Counted from the stretch's first letter, positions 36,991 to 51,966 are shown. The stretch is 64,000 bases of DNA from Apostichopus japonicus (GCF_037975245.1 NC_092565.1:12704499-12768498); one strand, 5' to 3'. Notes: a model not told the origin generated them from the sequence alone. Translations and numbers: made by a program.

Positions 36991-39776
36991 CCATGGTAAC
37001 CACATATTACTAGAAATTCCTTCATCGGAAGGCACAGTATACCTTGCATATCATAAACCAGAGATCATGTAAACATCTCCTTCATGTAGGATTGGCAAGT
37101 CCATTTTACGATTCTTACACCATTGTAATACTAGCCTACGCCCGCAGCAGAAATTGATAAGTTGATTTAAGCTCCTTAAGCAGATCTCTCCTTCAAGGAT
37201 GCATCAAGTATAATCTATTGAAGCCTTGCAATTATATATTCCCTCTGTATACGATCGCCATTTCAAACTCAATGGTTAGGTATGGTCCTCAAGACCTCGA
37301 GTGTAGACACCCGACACCAATACCGAGGCATATGCAGTCGAGACCGAGACCGGCCATTCCGGAAGGTCCAGACCAGTCCTCGATGGTCCGGACTAGTCCT
37401 CGAAGAAGAAGATCACGACATAGTAACATAGTTTAAACCGAGCATGGTTTAGCCTCTTTATTTCATATAGGCCCCCTCTGCACATTGTCTTTAACAACCT
37501 GCATGCGAGGTTTGTATTCATCTGTTCTATAGACAGATTCATCCACTTACTATGATCATGATAGACAGGGACATTAGACCAAGCGGTGACATTTATTTTT
37601 CGACAGAATAATTACTTTTCCTTCTCACACTCACTGCCTAATCGAATCTAGTCGAACAAATTCGTCCAGTTGTACAATATAGATGTCTATTAGCTGTGTT
37701 GCAAGAGTTACAGCAAATCAATCAATCCTAGGGAGAATCCATCCTACTCGCAAATTATAGGCAACTAACTTTATTAATGAGCGGTCCTTGCAATCGTAAT
37801 AGGACGTTGGTCGAATATGAAGGAAACCCAAGTGGGGAGGGGGGGGGGGGTGGGGTGTATACATTAAGACTGAGGACCCTATTGTTGTTTTCCCCCATTG
37901 TTCAAAACCATGTATACTAACCTTAACAACACCCGCTTAACAGTAGAATTCTCCTGGTGTTTTTTTTTTTCAAATGACGTCTGCGGACTTAATTGGCATT
38001 CTTTTTTTCACGAGAATACAAAACAAGTGCACAAAGCAAATAAACACACGACCACTGACAGCTTTTTACCCCCTTTTCCCAGATATGGACTTCCGGTTAT
38101 ACTTGGAGTCACCCTGCGTCACCCTACCATGGCTGGTTCCCGTTCAGCTACATGTTAAACGTGTCATACACATGCATGTGGTCGTACTGGCAGAAGACTC
38201 AGTAGTAACAGGACCTCTGCAGGGTAAACTTTCACCAATGAACCACCCTATTTAGGTTACCCATACAAAAACATGAATCTTATCAGGTATAGGCTATATA
38301 CATCGTTGCCCGTTAATGTTATACTCATAGGTACATACCTACTCTGTGTATACATCGACATAAATACCTTAATGTGAACTAAACGTTCAATATTCGGAAA
38401 TAGTAAAAACAATAAAACCGAATATTCAAATCTTCTTTATTCCTCCTATATATATATTCCTGAGACGCGTTTTTCCCCCTTGTTCTTCAAATAAATAGAC
38501 TATGTATGCTAGTTCGGCAAGTTGAACACTTTCATAAGAAATGGGCGTCCTCGTTCCGTCATGACTAGACTGGAGAGAGGTACAACCAGGTCACACATTG
38601 AGTCATCGTAAAATTCATTGACCAGGTTGAAAGAAGGAGAACGATGTCCTGACCTACCAAATATAGTCAATCAACATCAACATTTTAGTGTAAAGTAGAA
38701 ATAGGTTATCATCGAATTTGTCTGTTGCTATGCGTCACACATTTACAGAAATATTGTTATTTTTATGATTTTAAGTAGGGAATAACCGTAATTTATTAAC
38801 CCTTTTCCCATCTTGGTATAGCGATTCAGAAGGAACAACATATCGGTGTTATTTGTGGGTTAGTGGGGGTTTCATGCTCCTCTCTCTCTCTATAGTAACA
38901 ACTCAAAAACAGTCGTTGTTATAGACAAGTTGAATTATGGTTATCACCAAATTCCGTTGCTTGCTTGTTACAGTAAACTTCAACCTGCCTCGTTCGCACG
39001 TCTAATAAATCGCTTTGTATACAACATTTTGACACGATGAGCGCTAACTCGTTTAATTTGGCTGGTATTGTTGCGCCTATAGACATTTAAAGAGCCTCTC
39101 TCTACCTTTTCAGGACGGTTTTTCAGGATGGGGAAAAAATGTTATCCGGAAAGAGCCACCAAATAACCAGAGAACTGAAACAGACCTAATAAGGGAATGT
39201 TTTCATGCATACGTGCGCTTTTAGAGAAAGACTAGGGACGGATGGGGAGGTGGGGGAGGGGAGTGGTGATTAAGTTTGAGGAAATTAACGACAACTTTTG
39301 CCCATTGATATGACAATCATTTTCATCAAATGATTTTCTAGGGAGTGCCGAATACTGTATTTATATATAGAACAAAAGGCTACATCCCTGACCAAAATAT
39401 AATTTCTCTTTCGTTCGTCTTTAAAAGAAGGTCAGTGTTTTTTGGGGTTTTTTTTTTTTTTTGGTTTTCACAGTATCAGTTATGGGAAGTTCTTAAAGTA
39501 AAGGCAATTCTGCTATCTATGTTTTAGTATTACACCTCATTCGTATAATGTACTCCATTAACCAGGCCCTACAACTATCGATCTTGGACAAACTTTAAAC
39601 TACATTTACTTGGTTAATTATAGGAAGCTTCCATTTGGAGCTCCCTGGTTCAACCATAACAGTGGTAAAAACCTTTTTGTACACAAACTTAAAACCTGTG
39701 TTGCTTTTTCAGACCTTGCAGTTTTGCTGTTCTTGCAACCGAAAGACTTGCTGAATTAAATGTCAAGACTCGGCGT

Positions 39777-39935
39777 CAGTGGCGGAGCGTCCATGCAGTC
39801 AGTGGGACGTTTGCCCCCCCCCCCCGACGGACTCAAATGGACTGCTGGCGCCCTTTTCAGCTTTAGATAGGGTCGAAAGCGTCCCTACAAACCATTCTCG
39901 CCCCCCCCCGACCAATACCCCTAGCTCCGCCACTG
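39777..39935. mobile_element. hAT-type MITE, 159 bp, exact 8-bp target duplication
   Basis: Terminal inverted repeats of 12 bp are perfect: CAGTGGCGGAGC at 39777-39788 and GCTCCGCCACTG at 39924-39935. The element is bounded by identical 8-mers, CTCGGCGT at 39769-39776 and 39936-39943. An 8-bp duplication with CAG-type ends is diagnostic of hAT-superfamily insertion. The interior has two poly-C runs and no transposase, so it depends on an autonomous relative elsewhere. The intact duplication implies a fairly recent insertion. Confidence 0.85.
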
Positions 39936-40967
39936 CTCGGCGTGTACACACAGTCTCTGTGTTAAACATGCCCGCCATTATCATGAAGCAGTAAACCGGA
40001 GGGGGAAGGGGGGAGGTTGTTGTCGTCCAAAGCGGAGCATTCACACGACACAGTGGATATTATTTAAAATATCGATGTAGTTTTTGTGTACATGAAAAAT
40101 GGAAACGCTGTGAACACCCTCTCCTTAAGAATGTCGAAGGAAGTTTTCACATTCCCCATCAAAAAGGTAATGACTCTATGTTCCAGTAAAAATATGAAGT
40201 GTATTTATCACCTGGATTGGATTGTTTTCTTGTTTATCTCTCTCTCTCTCTCTGGGAAGACGAGAAACAGGACTAGAATGTAGTTAACGATATAAATGAC
40301 GGTTTTGATTAGAATTAGACACCAAACGTCAAATAAAGCCACAGAGAACGATTGACATGAAATGTTAGCAGCTGAAAGCTAGTATATTGGAAACAATGAG
40401 AAAAGCTATGATGTCAGAGGTGACGTGTTTTATCAGAACATGGGAATCTTTATTAACCGAATAGAAAAGACCCGTAAAGGTAAGAAGTCCGCCCCCGTCC
40501 CACACAGAGAGAGAGAGAGAATGAGGATTGCATGTGAATTCAATACCTCTAGAGACCTCTAGAGACTCAAATAATTCTGGAAGAGCTAAGAAATTAAGAA
40601 AATAATAAAACATAAAAAGAAGTAGCAATAGAACAGTCAACTCCTTCAGTACACTAAGTGGATTGTAACCATGGAAACTGATGTACAGTTTTTTTCTTCT
40701 TCCGTTAATTCGTCACCCAAGATAGAGCCTGGGTAGGAACACCAAACGACTTAAATGGGTTTTGATTGGTCGACGATATGCAAAGTACTGTTGCATCTTA
40801 TTTTTATTGGTACTGTGGCATCTGACTGGCATCCCCAATCATGAAAGGATCAAACCAGGTGACCACCAAAGTATATTGTATTTTATTTTACAGTATATGG
40901 TATCCTCTAGTACGCAATCACCTTTGTAATTATGTATTATATTTGTAAAGATATATTATATTTGTAA

Positions 40968-40971
<4 letters not shown>

Positions 40972-41012
<41 letters not shown>

Positions 41013-41036
41013 CACATATATACATATATATACAAA
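40972..41036. repeat. (TA)n/(TATACA)n tract
   Basis: Alternating TA units with scattered ACAT interruptions. Confidence 0.9.
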
Positions 41037-44000
41037 TGCTCGAAGCCTTCAAATAAGGAATATTTAAATCTTTTTCTCAATTTAACTCGATTTATTGCCT
41101 AAGCTATAGAAAAACTGAGGACGTATCGAATTAAGCATGAGAAGCCTTGAATGTTAACTTGTCTGGTATAATAACATTTAGAGGTTTGTTATAAGTTGGG
41201 TTATGGATTGTATTAAAATTAGTGTCACACTTATGGCCCACCCTACTTGAACAACAACAGGGAATTGATATTTTGATAAATAATGTGAGTGTGTATTTTT
41301 TTATTGGTTTGATCCGTAAGAATCCCCCCCCCCCTCCCCAATGAATTATGGGCCGGTTTAGGTGGTCTTTGGGTTGCTTTAAGCCAATGTGTTTAGTGTC
41401 AGATCGTAATTCAAAGAGTGACAAAAATGAAGTGTGACAACAAAATTGATTTACTTGAAAGAATCCCACATTTTACGATGATTGGGCGTTTGTATTGCAA
41501 GGGAAGTCAAACAACCTGAGGGACTGATCCACAAAGTTGTTTTGGGATTTGCCGTATGGTGGGTCAAAGATCAAATGCCTCGTAAAGATTGCCAAATAAT
41601 TAACCAACGACACGAACTCATGCCCTGCCCTCCTTTTCTTCACGATCGTCTTAGCTAAAAAACAAAGTGGTGTGTATATGGTCCTTGGCAGATGCAGCAG
41701 TTTCAAAGGCAGAAAAAAAACTCACCTTCTCGCCACCAAATATCGCTTTTATCAGACTTTGTGTTATTATATATGTATATATAACCTACACCGTGTGTCA
41801 GCTTGTGATAGTGAGGTACCCGTATGGTTCAAGATTACCCATACGATACCAAAAGAAGTGATATAGACAAACTACACCCACCCCCCCCCCCCCGCCCGCC
41901 CACGTCTTATGGTACAATACCCTCTCTAGATCTGTTGCGAGGACAGATCAATTCTAACGAGGCTGAGAAGTATCAGGTGTACATTGATTGTAATGAGAAC
42001 AATTTCAGTTGACGTGTGTTGCTTTAAAATACTTCCGCAATACCCCCTCCTCTCCCCCCCCCCCCACAAAAAAAGAAAAGGAAAGAAAATGGAGGGGAGA
42101 GAAGATGATACAAAAAAGGATTGTTAGGATTGTACATTCATTATATATAATCTGAAATAATCTCCTTTGATTAAACAGTCACACAAATTCCTTCCTTGCC
42201 CCCCCCCCCACACCACCACCAGTCCCACCTCCTTAAACCCACTCAAAATGAAAGAAATATTGTCATGATAGAATTTTATCTGAAATTCTCACCATTAACT
42301 GTCGGAATAGATTCCCGCTGTAGGGGGAAAATACAACAGAGATCCACTTTTTCGTGGCTAATGACCGTTGGATATATATCAGCTAGCTGCAGGTACCAGC
42401 GTTTACTTATACAGTCAACCACCAGAGCACCCCTTCTATACGTAATTACTTTAAAATTAGTAACAATCATGTGGATATGGAGTCTATAATTAAACCAAAC
42501 GAACCGCAAAATCAACTTGAAGTTGTCAGACCAAATCAAATTCTCATCTTAGGAGGTCATGTTCCACTGGCTTGCTTTCCCTTAATACCGAGATTGAATG
42601 ATTATGTTCATGTTTATTCCGTTGTTAGAGCCATTGTAAAACCTGCTGAGCGGATGCGGTTTCAGGCGCCATTTTGATCACGCCCTCAAGTAGTCCTTCT
42701 TATATCAGTCACTGCTATCAAGCTGTACACAACACCGTTCAAACTGTTGTTGCAGGTGTAGCTGTCTGCGTTAGAACAAGGAAGACCCCCGTTAAGCGCA
42801 ATGGGATATTCGTACACTTCGGTCGCTATTCTCGGTCCCCTCTGGTGAAATATCACATGAACTTGTCCAAACTTATTTGAAATTCTGGTTGATTAGTTAT
42901 CGGCCTATGTCGTGATTTATTCTATATATAAGATGTCAGTAACTACACATATAAGGAACCCATTAATGTCCGTCTACTTATACTATAGTGTGTACATCTA
43001 ATGAGATACAGTAGATGTACTTATATAGTGAGTTCAAATGTAGGCTATATGCCAAGTAAAATAATTTGTAAACGCATAACGGAACAAGACATATATCCCG
43101 TGTCAACGATTATTGTCGAGTTTAATATCTAATGAGTTTGCTCGAATATTCCTTTAATTTCCCTAATTCAACTAAATTCCCTTAATTGGTATGACTTTCT
43201 TCCAAATACATTATTAACTATAGGCCTAATATGAGTTATCGTTAAGTCAAATAATAGATACAACTTCAATATGAAAGGTCATGATTAGTCAGTGCAAAAA
43301 AACACAATCCCCTGCTTACATAGTTAGCAACATACTATAACCATATTTAGGTATATTCCGATATGAAGGTTATGCATATGAAAATAGTCTGAAAGTTGCA
43401 AATAGTCACTTGAGCCATAACCCGTTAGTATACCATACATCCCTATAGCAAGCAGGTTTATCACATTTGCTCGAATCTTTGCAGTTTCGAAAATGCGTGA
43501 AATGTCTGTCCGTCTGTCCGTCCGTCTCTCTTCTCATTGCATGTACTAGAGACCCAACCATATTATGTTTAACCTGTCTCGCCCGTCAGGAAAGGAGCCT
43601 AAAAGATCGATAACTGTGTGTCTTTTGTCAATGATTGAGCCAGTAAAGGTGGACTACTTATAGGCAGACTTTTATAGTCGTGATGTGTCAAAACCCAAGA
43701 AAAGAAGAAAAACAAATTATATGGTGGTACGACACCTACAAAAAAGGGCAAAGTTAGGTCTTCCTATAAAGAATACTAGAAACAATAGTACGGAACATTT
43801 GTTCCTATAATGCAGAGGTTAATAAAGAAGTCAGGATTCGATGGGTGGTGTTTCACTGATGTCAGTGTCCTTTTTCGCTCTTCATTGGTTTGTAAAAGAA
43901 TTTTTTATTTTTTTATGAGCCAGTAGAAGAGGTTAAAGTTTCAACCAATTACGAGCCAGTATATAATCGTTGTCATGGTCACAATTTATATTCATCAGTT

Positions 44001-47000
44001 ATCGTCTGTCACCGTCAAAGGCTACCTGTGTCGTCACTCACCAGTTTATCTATATTACACACAAAGACACTTAAACCTGTCAATCAGCTCCCGGAAACAA
44101 CTTTGCTAAAAGCTCTCGTCTATTCGTCATTCCAGATATCAAATTAAAAAATGTTTCCTTACTCAGCGTGGGATGTATTTCGACGTTATAGGAAGTAATA
44201 AGACGGCCGACTATCACAGATCAACGGGCTCATCTTAAAACCAATTAAAGCGTGGTTCAGGACAAACATGTTTGTTAAGTGTTGGATAATGATACTCGAG
44301 GCTTGTTAGTGATTACCTGCAGAGTAATGTAACAGGCGCTTCACTCCAGTGTGAAGGCCATGTAAGGTTCGGGAAGTAGTCTCATAAACAACTTTCAAAC
44401 CATCAAATTAAAAGGTTGTTTTTCCTGGTCTGTTTCTCGTTGTATCACTGATTCACACCGCCCGACGCTTTGTCCTGATGAATAGCCGGGTCATTACGTC
44501 ACGGCGTTTTGCCAACTACTGAAGCTGAATCACATAATAGGCTATGTAATAATAATAATAATAATAATTAATTATAACAATTAGTTTTACATAGCGCAGA
44601 ATCCAAATGGGGGGGGGGGGTGGGCAGGATGTTACCATGAGGGTATAGGGTCCTATACGGTTACTGCCCTCTGTATGACTTAACGACATCGCGAACGGGG
44701 TCCTGAATCATGCAGTAACCCGGGTCTTACGGTTAGCTGCTATTGGCTACCCTATGGGGCTGTTCCAAACTTAGATAACTTTGAGATTGAGAACCATTAG
44801 GAAAGTACTTTTGAAAAACTTGTAGCCTTTTTTGTTTTTGTTTAGCATGCTAAAATTTCAGGCACCAATGAATCCATGATCTTACAAGCAGCTTCAATAG
44901 TTTCTCATATACCGCCCTCAAAACTTTAAAATTCTGAAGAAATATCATTGTCGGTACTGCCATTGTTGTGACGTCATAACAGTTTTCCTATGGCGAAGTT
45001 GGGGTCAATGAACGAATAGTATTATCTAAGATACAACAGATAAAAGTTAGAATGAACCAAATAAATTACATCCATAAATTTAATAATAAAGATATGTGTC
45101 TTTTTTTGTTTGTTTTTACGAGAGTGGCAGTAAAGTTATTTTTAGAATTTGAATATAAATGGTAATCGTTACCTTTTGTTGTGTACAGTTAGGACAGTAG
45201 GGCGTATATATTGTTATGGCCGGTGTATACTCTCGTATAACTACCGTAGAAGCCCGTGTCGGTGCGAGAGCAGTATGATGCTCCTTACCCGAGGTTTGCC
45301 CTCTCAGGATTCCACCTCCTACCTCCCCTCCCACCCACCCATTATATTACACAAATGGGCCTAATAGCCACAACTACCGAACGGTTAATCGCATTTGGAG
45401 AAAGTTTTGTAAATTCAGGTGGCCTACATTTAGCTTTTGTGGTTATAACGTTACCACAGCTGCTCTGAAGTGTTTTACGAGCTGAAATCTGAATAAGAAC
45501 CGTTTATCACACTTCCCTGCAGAAACATCTCGATGGAATCGTAAAAGAAGCAGGAAGGATAGTCAAACATGCTTAACTTGTTGACCTCCTTAAACAATAA
45601 CCATATTTTCAAATATCCATCTTAAATTTCAATGATTGAAAAATGGTTTGATTGACTCAGTTTTACAGATAACAACACAGGATGTATCTGACCTGTATTC
45701 TATATTGTCTTATAAAATTAAAATAACGAAAATATTGTACACAAAAAAAAACTACATTCTTTTAATAGTTTACTTAGCAATCACAACCAATGAATCATTC
45801 GCTGATTCATTATCTTATTAATAGTCATATTTTTATTTTTAACATTCTTCACTTCAATACTGCAATCCAACTTCTGTTAGCATTAAAGTTCATTGACCAA
45901 TCAGTCCGTGACAGCGCTCACAAAGAACCAAAAATAAATTGTTCACAGAATGAATACAGCGGTATAGGAAAAATCGGACAGTAAGCTATTAAAGCCCTGC
46001 ACTAACTCACGTAATCATTGGTGTCTTCTCATAATATGAAGATGAAGATACTGTCAATCCAACTAATTTCCGATTTGTCCGGAGAACTTTGACATTGGAG
46101 AGGATATTTACTAAAACCCTTCAGCCATTACGACCCCCCCCCCCCATCCCACCTTCCCTTCCCCTACCCGCCCTCTCAAAAACATTGTGTATGATCTAAG
46201 ATATTTCGTGAATACGACAACAACGCATCCAATCGTAATTGAATCTCCTACCCCCATTCACTCTCTAAATCACAAACCAACCCCTAACTGCAAGATTTTG
46301 TTTGAAGGTATGCGTCTTCCCCATGATTCAAAAGGAACTTAGTCCTGAGTTACGTAACATACGGTCCGTAATCAAGCTACTTAAAAGATCGCAAAGTGGA
46401 CTATATAATCATGCACATTGACCATGCGGCAGCGATGTAGACAATTTGACATAATAATCAACGTTGCCTCTCTTACCTAACGGATAGTTATGCCTGGCTG
46501 AGGGTGAGTAGTAACTGGCCCTCCGTTCAGGCCATTTAGGATCTCTGTCGCCAATCCTCAGGTGCAAAACTCCCCATTGCCCCTCATTAAGTTTGGACAA
46601 TTGAGTCCAGTCTACTCAAAAGCAGTTGTAGTGTTGAGTGAAAGATGATTATTACCTGTTAGTCAATGTACGTTAAGGGTACTTCAAGCTCATTAGAGAA
46701 CGGTGTGTGCACGCGGCTATAGCCTAGTATTTTTCTTCAAAAGATTTTCAAAATGTGTCAACAGTTTTTCGCATCATGATATCTAAATGACGCTCATATA
46801 TGCAACCAACTCTGGGAAACAGAGACGATAGGAAATATAACAGATGAGGAGAACGAGAGGTTGACCATCGGTTAGTAACTCATCTTTTACGTTCCTCCTC
46901 TCTCTTCATTACAAATCTCCGTGACGCAGTTGACTTTTTACATCATTGACAAACCTATTCACTGCGACTCGATTCATTTACTCTTGATGGCTATAATGTA

Positions 47001-50000
47001 AACGAACTTCATGCTACATGTAGGTCAGCGTAAGGGTCCACCGTACCTCTCTATATAACATTTCATACGTCGGTATACCTCTTATGAGGTCTCGTCAGAA
47101 TCTTTAACTATAACTACACGTCTAACATATTTAGAACAAGTGGTTTTTGATGCGCAAGTGTGCGGTTCTATTCTCAAGCGTCCAACTCCACGGGGAATCT
47201 TCTTATTTCGGACATTTTAATGCCCATATGGTCTCCAAATCGCAGGGTGCGTCGCTGGTTTCTTTCTTTTTACTCTAATAAACGTTCTGCTCCGACGATT
47301 TATTTCAGCCGTCATCCAACCGTCTTCTCAGCCACCGCAAGTTTAGTTCTTGGCGAGCTGAGGTGAATGACATCATTTGTTATGGAACTCGTGAACTTTC
47401 CGAACTAAACGGTAACTGTTAACAAAACGCGTCATAACTGTACTGTAACCATAAATGTGGTCTTGCTTAAAGACAAATATTGAAATCATTCCACAATAAA
47501 ATATAGTCACACATAGGCCTACCTAAACCTTCAAAGAGAGGAACTATCGTTTAGAATGGAAATCATCGCGTAATATCTTATGTTTATAGTTATTCGTGCC
47601 ATATACCTGTTTTGGAAACTAAATATTGGTTATTGATCTTATCCGTTGTCATTGATCGATGAAAATTGTTTGCTTTTGATGGACCACTGCTGAAGAGGAC
47701 ATGCATACACGAATGTAAACGTTGGGTTGGGCGAGGGTGGGGGAGGGGAGGTGAGGGAGTCGTGCGTGGAATCGAATATACTATACACATGCACACGCAT
47801 GCTTTATTGGATAACATTTCACAACAACAAAAATGTTTTTTTTTCACATTTTATTTTGTCCATGTTTTGTGGTAATTCATAGTATGTGCTTTATAAGAAC
47901 TGTATATTATTTTTTTATATATTATTATTATTATTATGTATTTAGACGCAATCTGTAGTTATCTAAAGTAACACGACTGTATGCTTTTATACCAAGCAAC
48001 CCATTATATAGTCAACATAGTACACCATAGTATCGCTGTTGATACTACATTATAGATAGAACCACTGTGCATTTCTCGCAAATTGCTGAAAAATGCGACA
48101 GCCAGCAAGTTCCTTATTAAACAATAATGTGTCTCTAAGACATATATTGTAGATTTAAGTGTGCTGAAAAGCAACAATTTTCAGGTTTATAGAAATTATA
48201 TAGGTATATAGAAATTATTCTACTGCTCAGTAACCTGAGTTTGTGGAATATACCGTTTTAGCACTCATGCAAACTTTGAAACCGTTTTGAAAAACCTCGA
48301 CAATTAATTCTCTCTCTCTAGTGTTAAGTGAGTAGACTCTTTTATCACTCTTTAAGGTCAATATTTACGCCGTCAGCGTCAGTAGTGTCTGGCAGAGACA
48401 TTAGTCAGATCTGTATTGGACAAATATAGATATGAATTAAATGAGACATCAAAAACTACCTGAGTGTTTTGGCATCAGTAGCAGCCCTTGATTTATAGCT
48501 TACTACGTTACGTGCATGTCAGAATAATCAGAGGGGTTTCGCATCGTCAGTCAACCACTAGCAAAAAATTAACTTCATAGAGATTCCATGTTTTATAATG
48601 ACTATATTATGGCGGATCTGTCGGTGGAGTATTGATTAAATGAAAATTTGAATATGGCAGATGATATATCAAGACGCTTGACTGGAAAGACAAAAGAAAA
48701 TGGAAAGAGAGACCAGAAAAAGTTCTGGTAAGATCATCAAAGACTCCGAATTGTTGATCATTTGTTAACATACAGACTGCTTGTTTAATTGGTACTATGG
48801 AAATAATGTATTAACCTGATCCCGAGGTACTATAAGCAGGCTAATTGTTTTGAAATCGAAAACGACGAGAAATTGATCACGTGTGACGCAGGAAAAGGTC
48901 ACTGATGTGGCAAAAAGAAGAAGCTATAAACAAGTTTGTAAAAGATATTAATTTGAGTCACCAATTTGTTAAACTGCTTTTCTGTCACATATAGGTGGAA
49001 ACTGCTCAAACACACACACACGCACAAAGAAAACTTGAAATATTAAGGCGGTGGCTTATAAAGCAATCCTTTTGTACTATACAGGCGGCATTTATTGTAA
49101 GCGATTAACCGGGGAAAAATATATAAGAAAGTTCGCGATATGTATCAGTTTTGTGATAACTGATGCATATTTTTTTTGTAAAAAAAAAAGGTTCAGGCAT
49201 TTGTAACATGTGACGTACTTTGCAGGAAAGGATTTTGGTTCAAAGAGTATACTATTATTGTAGTTCCAAATTATCAAATTAAGCGTATCCCTGGCATAAT
49301 ATAAGCGAACATCCTACACTTGTTAAAGGCACCGTAGCTGGTATATCATGGGTTACACTGAGACTCCTGCTGGGAGTTCTCTATTAAGTAACACCCAACA
49401 CGATAATATATCAGTAGGCCTATAGACCTCTGTATATATAGGTGAGTCAAATATTTTGCCAATTTTTAATGAGGAAAATAAATGAAAAATGAACACGACC
49501 ATGCGACAAATGGCGTAATGTATAACAAACGTTGGCCTTATGAAAGCATTGTGTTTGGGTGGCGTGAGGGGGGGGGGGGGGGATAAACGTCTTGATACTT
49601 TTCGATACCTTCAGATCCTTTATTGAAATATTTCATTGACTAGGTCAACATTTACCTCAAGTGGTGACGTTAACGTGAATTTTCCAGTATGAATTTTGCA
49701 TAGTAAAAATGTTTGTAGACGGATAGAATTCATGCATCAGTCGATCATTTACAATTTATTTGCGACGGTTGTCTTAGTTCGGTCAATTGTATTATTTTAT
49801 TTTTTCCCAAAATAAATACAATACAGCAGTTTTAGGATGGTTGCTGTGGGGTACATTTTAGTATAAATGAAAATACACATACCATGCTGTTTGTTAGCTT
49901 GATTAGCCAATTTTTATTCAATCAATTAAGAAAATGTCTAATTTGGCTATCCATTTTGTATATCATTGATACTATTATATGAGAAGTGTCTGGGTTGTAA

Positions 50001-50264
50001 TGTGTTTTCTGACCTAATGTAACAATTTATTATTCGGTATTAATAACATTGATTCGGTGAATCTAGCAGAGTGTATTCGTTTGATCAATAAAGAAAGCTT
50101 CAACATGGACGGTCAAACAAAAACAGTTGCATTGGTACATTTTCAACGATGTTTTGGAACAGCTTGACAGTAAAATCCTAAAGTGATGGTATAGTACATA
50201 GCTTGAGGTTGCCAGTTTTAGTTTCAAAAAGTGCCGAATAATATAAGAAAGAAATATATAAATA

Positions 50265-50292
50265 TAGTATCTGAATCAAAGCAAGACAAGAC

Positions 50293-50332
<40 letters not shown>

Positions 50333-50440
50333 TGTCTTGCTTTGATTCAGATACTAAATCGCAAAAGCAAAATATATATATAGAGAGAGTAAGAGTCAGT
50401 TTTGCTTTGATTCAAATACTAAATCGGACGTCACAAACAC
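50265..50440. repeat. Long perfect hairpin with (TA)n core plus a third arm copy
   Basis: A 34-bp arm at 50265-50298 (containing TCTGAATCAAAGCAAGACAA) is repeated as its exact reverse complement at 50323-50356. The 24 bp between them are almost pure TA, so the whole 92 bp can fold as one stem. A diverged third copy of the right arm (TTTTGCTTTGATTCAAATAC) follows in direct orientation at about 50400. No flanking duplication was recognised. Confidence 0.85.
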
Positions 50441-50859
50441 AAATTAAGAGGACCAGGCTGCACTAGATTCCGAACGTTTTATTACATGGTTTTACTTGAT
50501 GTGAATAGGCAATAAATCACACGAGATGATGGTTTAAACATTTATCATAGTTGTTTATCATGTTACAAAAGTATTTCTTCCTTTTCTCGAATGACATTTA
50601 GAGAGTATAATAACAATGTCACATCAACTGGAACGATAACATTAAAGTTTAACCATTTGTTTGAAGATAATGTGACTGCATTAAATGGTTTAGTATGGAA
50701 AGACTTGTTCAGGTGAAGACCAATTTAACTGTTCGAGGATCCGGTGAACTATTTTGGCCTACTTATGATAGTTGAAATGGAGGTCAATTTTTCTAAAAAG
50801 GAATTCAAAGGTGCATGATATTCAGTCCAGGTGAGAAAAACGAGTCCAGTTCTCAGTTT

Positions 50860-51966
50860 GATCAGGCAGTTGCGATAGGCCCCTAACCAATTCCTGGTTT
50901 GATCAGGCAGTTGCTATAGGCCCCTAACAAATTCCTGGTTTGATCAGGCAGTTGCTATAGGCCCCAAACAAATCCCTGGTTTGAACAGGCAGTTGCTATA
51001 GGCCCCTGACCAATTCCTGGTCTGATCAGGCAGTTGCTATAGGCCCCTAACAAATTCCTGGTCTGATCAGGCAGTTGCTATAGGCCCCTAACCAATTCCT
51101 GGTTTGATCAGGCAGTTGCTATAGGCCCCTAACCAATTCCTGGTTTGATCAGGCAGTTGCTATAGGCCCCTAACAAATCCCTGGTTTGATCAGGCAGTTG
51201 CTATAGGCCCCTTACAAATTCCTGGTTTGATCAGGCAGTTGCTATAGGCCTCTGACCAATTCCTGGTTTGATCAGGCAGTTGCTATAGGCCCCTGACCAA
51301 TTCCTGGTTTGATCAGGCAGTTGCTATAGGCCCCTGACCAATTCCTGGTTTGATCAGGCAGTTGCTATAGGCCCCTGACCAATTCCTGGTTTGATCAGGC
51401 AGTTGCTATAGGCTCCTGACCAATTCCTGGTTTGATCAGGCAGTTGCTATAGGCCCCTAACAAATTCCTGGTTTGATCAGGCAGTTGCTATAGGCCCCTA
51501 ACCAATTCCTGGTTTGATCAGGCAGTTGCTATAGGCCCCTGACCAATTCCTGGTTTGATCAGGCAGTTGCTATAGGCCCCTGACCAATTCCTGGTTTGAT
51601 CAGGCAGTTGCTATAGGCCCCTAACAAATTCCTGGTTTGATCAGGCAGTTGCTATAGGCCCCTAACAAATCCCTGGTTTGATCAGGCAGTTGCTATAGCC
51701 CCCTGACCAATTCCTGGTTTGATCAGGCAGTTACAATAGGCCCCTAACAAATCCCTGGTTTGATCAGGCAGTTGCTATAGGCCCCTGACCAATTCCTGGT
51801 TTGATCAGGCAGTTGCTATAGGCCCCTGACCAATTCCTGGTTTGATCAGGCAGTTACAATAGGCCCCTAACAAATTCCTGGTTTGATCAGGCAGTTGCTA
51901 TGGGCCCCTTACCAATCCCTGGTTTGATCAGGCAGTTGCTATAGGCCCCTTACCAATTCCTGGTTT
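50860..51966 (+). repeat. 41-bp minisatellite, 27 tandem units without indels
   Basis: GATCAGGCAGTTGCTATAGG begins the units at 50860, 50901, 50942 and so on to 51967. The distance between first and last is 1107 = 27 x 41. Units differ only by substitutions, mainly in the segment CCCCTRACMAATYCCTGG. A rare variant (GTTACAATAGG) occurs at 51731 and 51854, exactly three units apart, which marks a block duplication. Each unit has the palindrome TGATCA. The unit length is not a multiple of three and no frame stays open, so it is not coding. Confidence 0.98.

Noticed and set aside
50860..51966. CRISPR-like array
   Set aside because: Units are contiguous near-identical repeats with no unique spacers, in animal DNA; a minisatellite.
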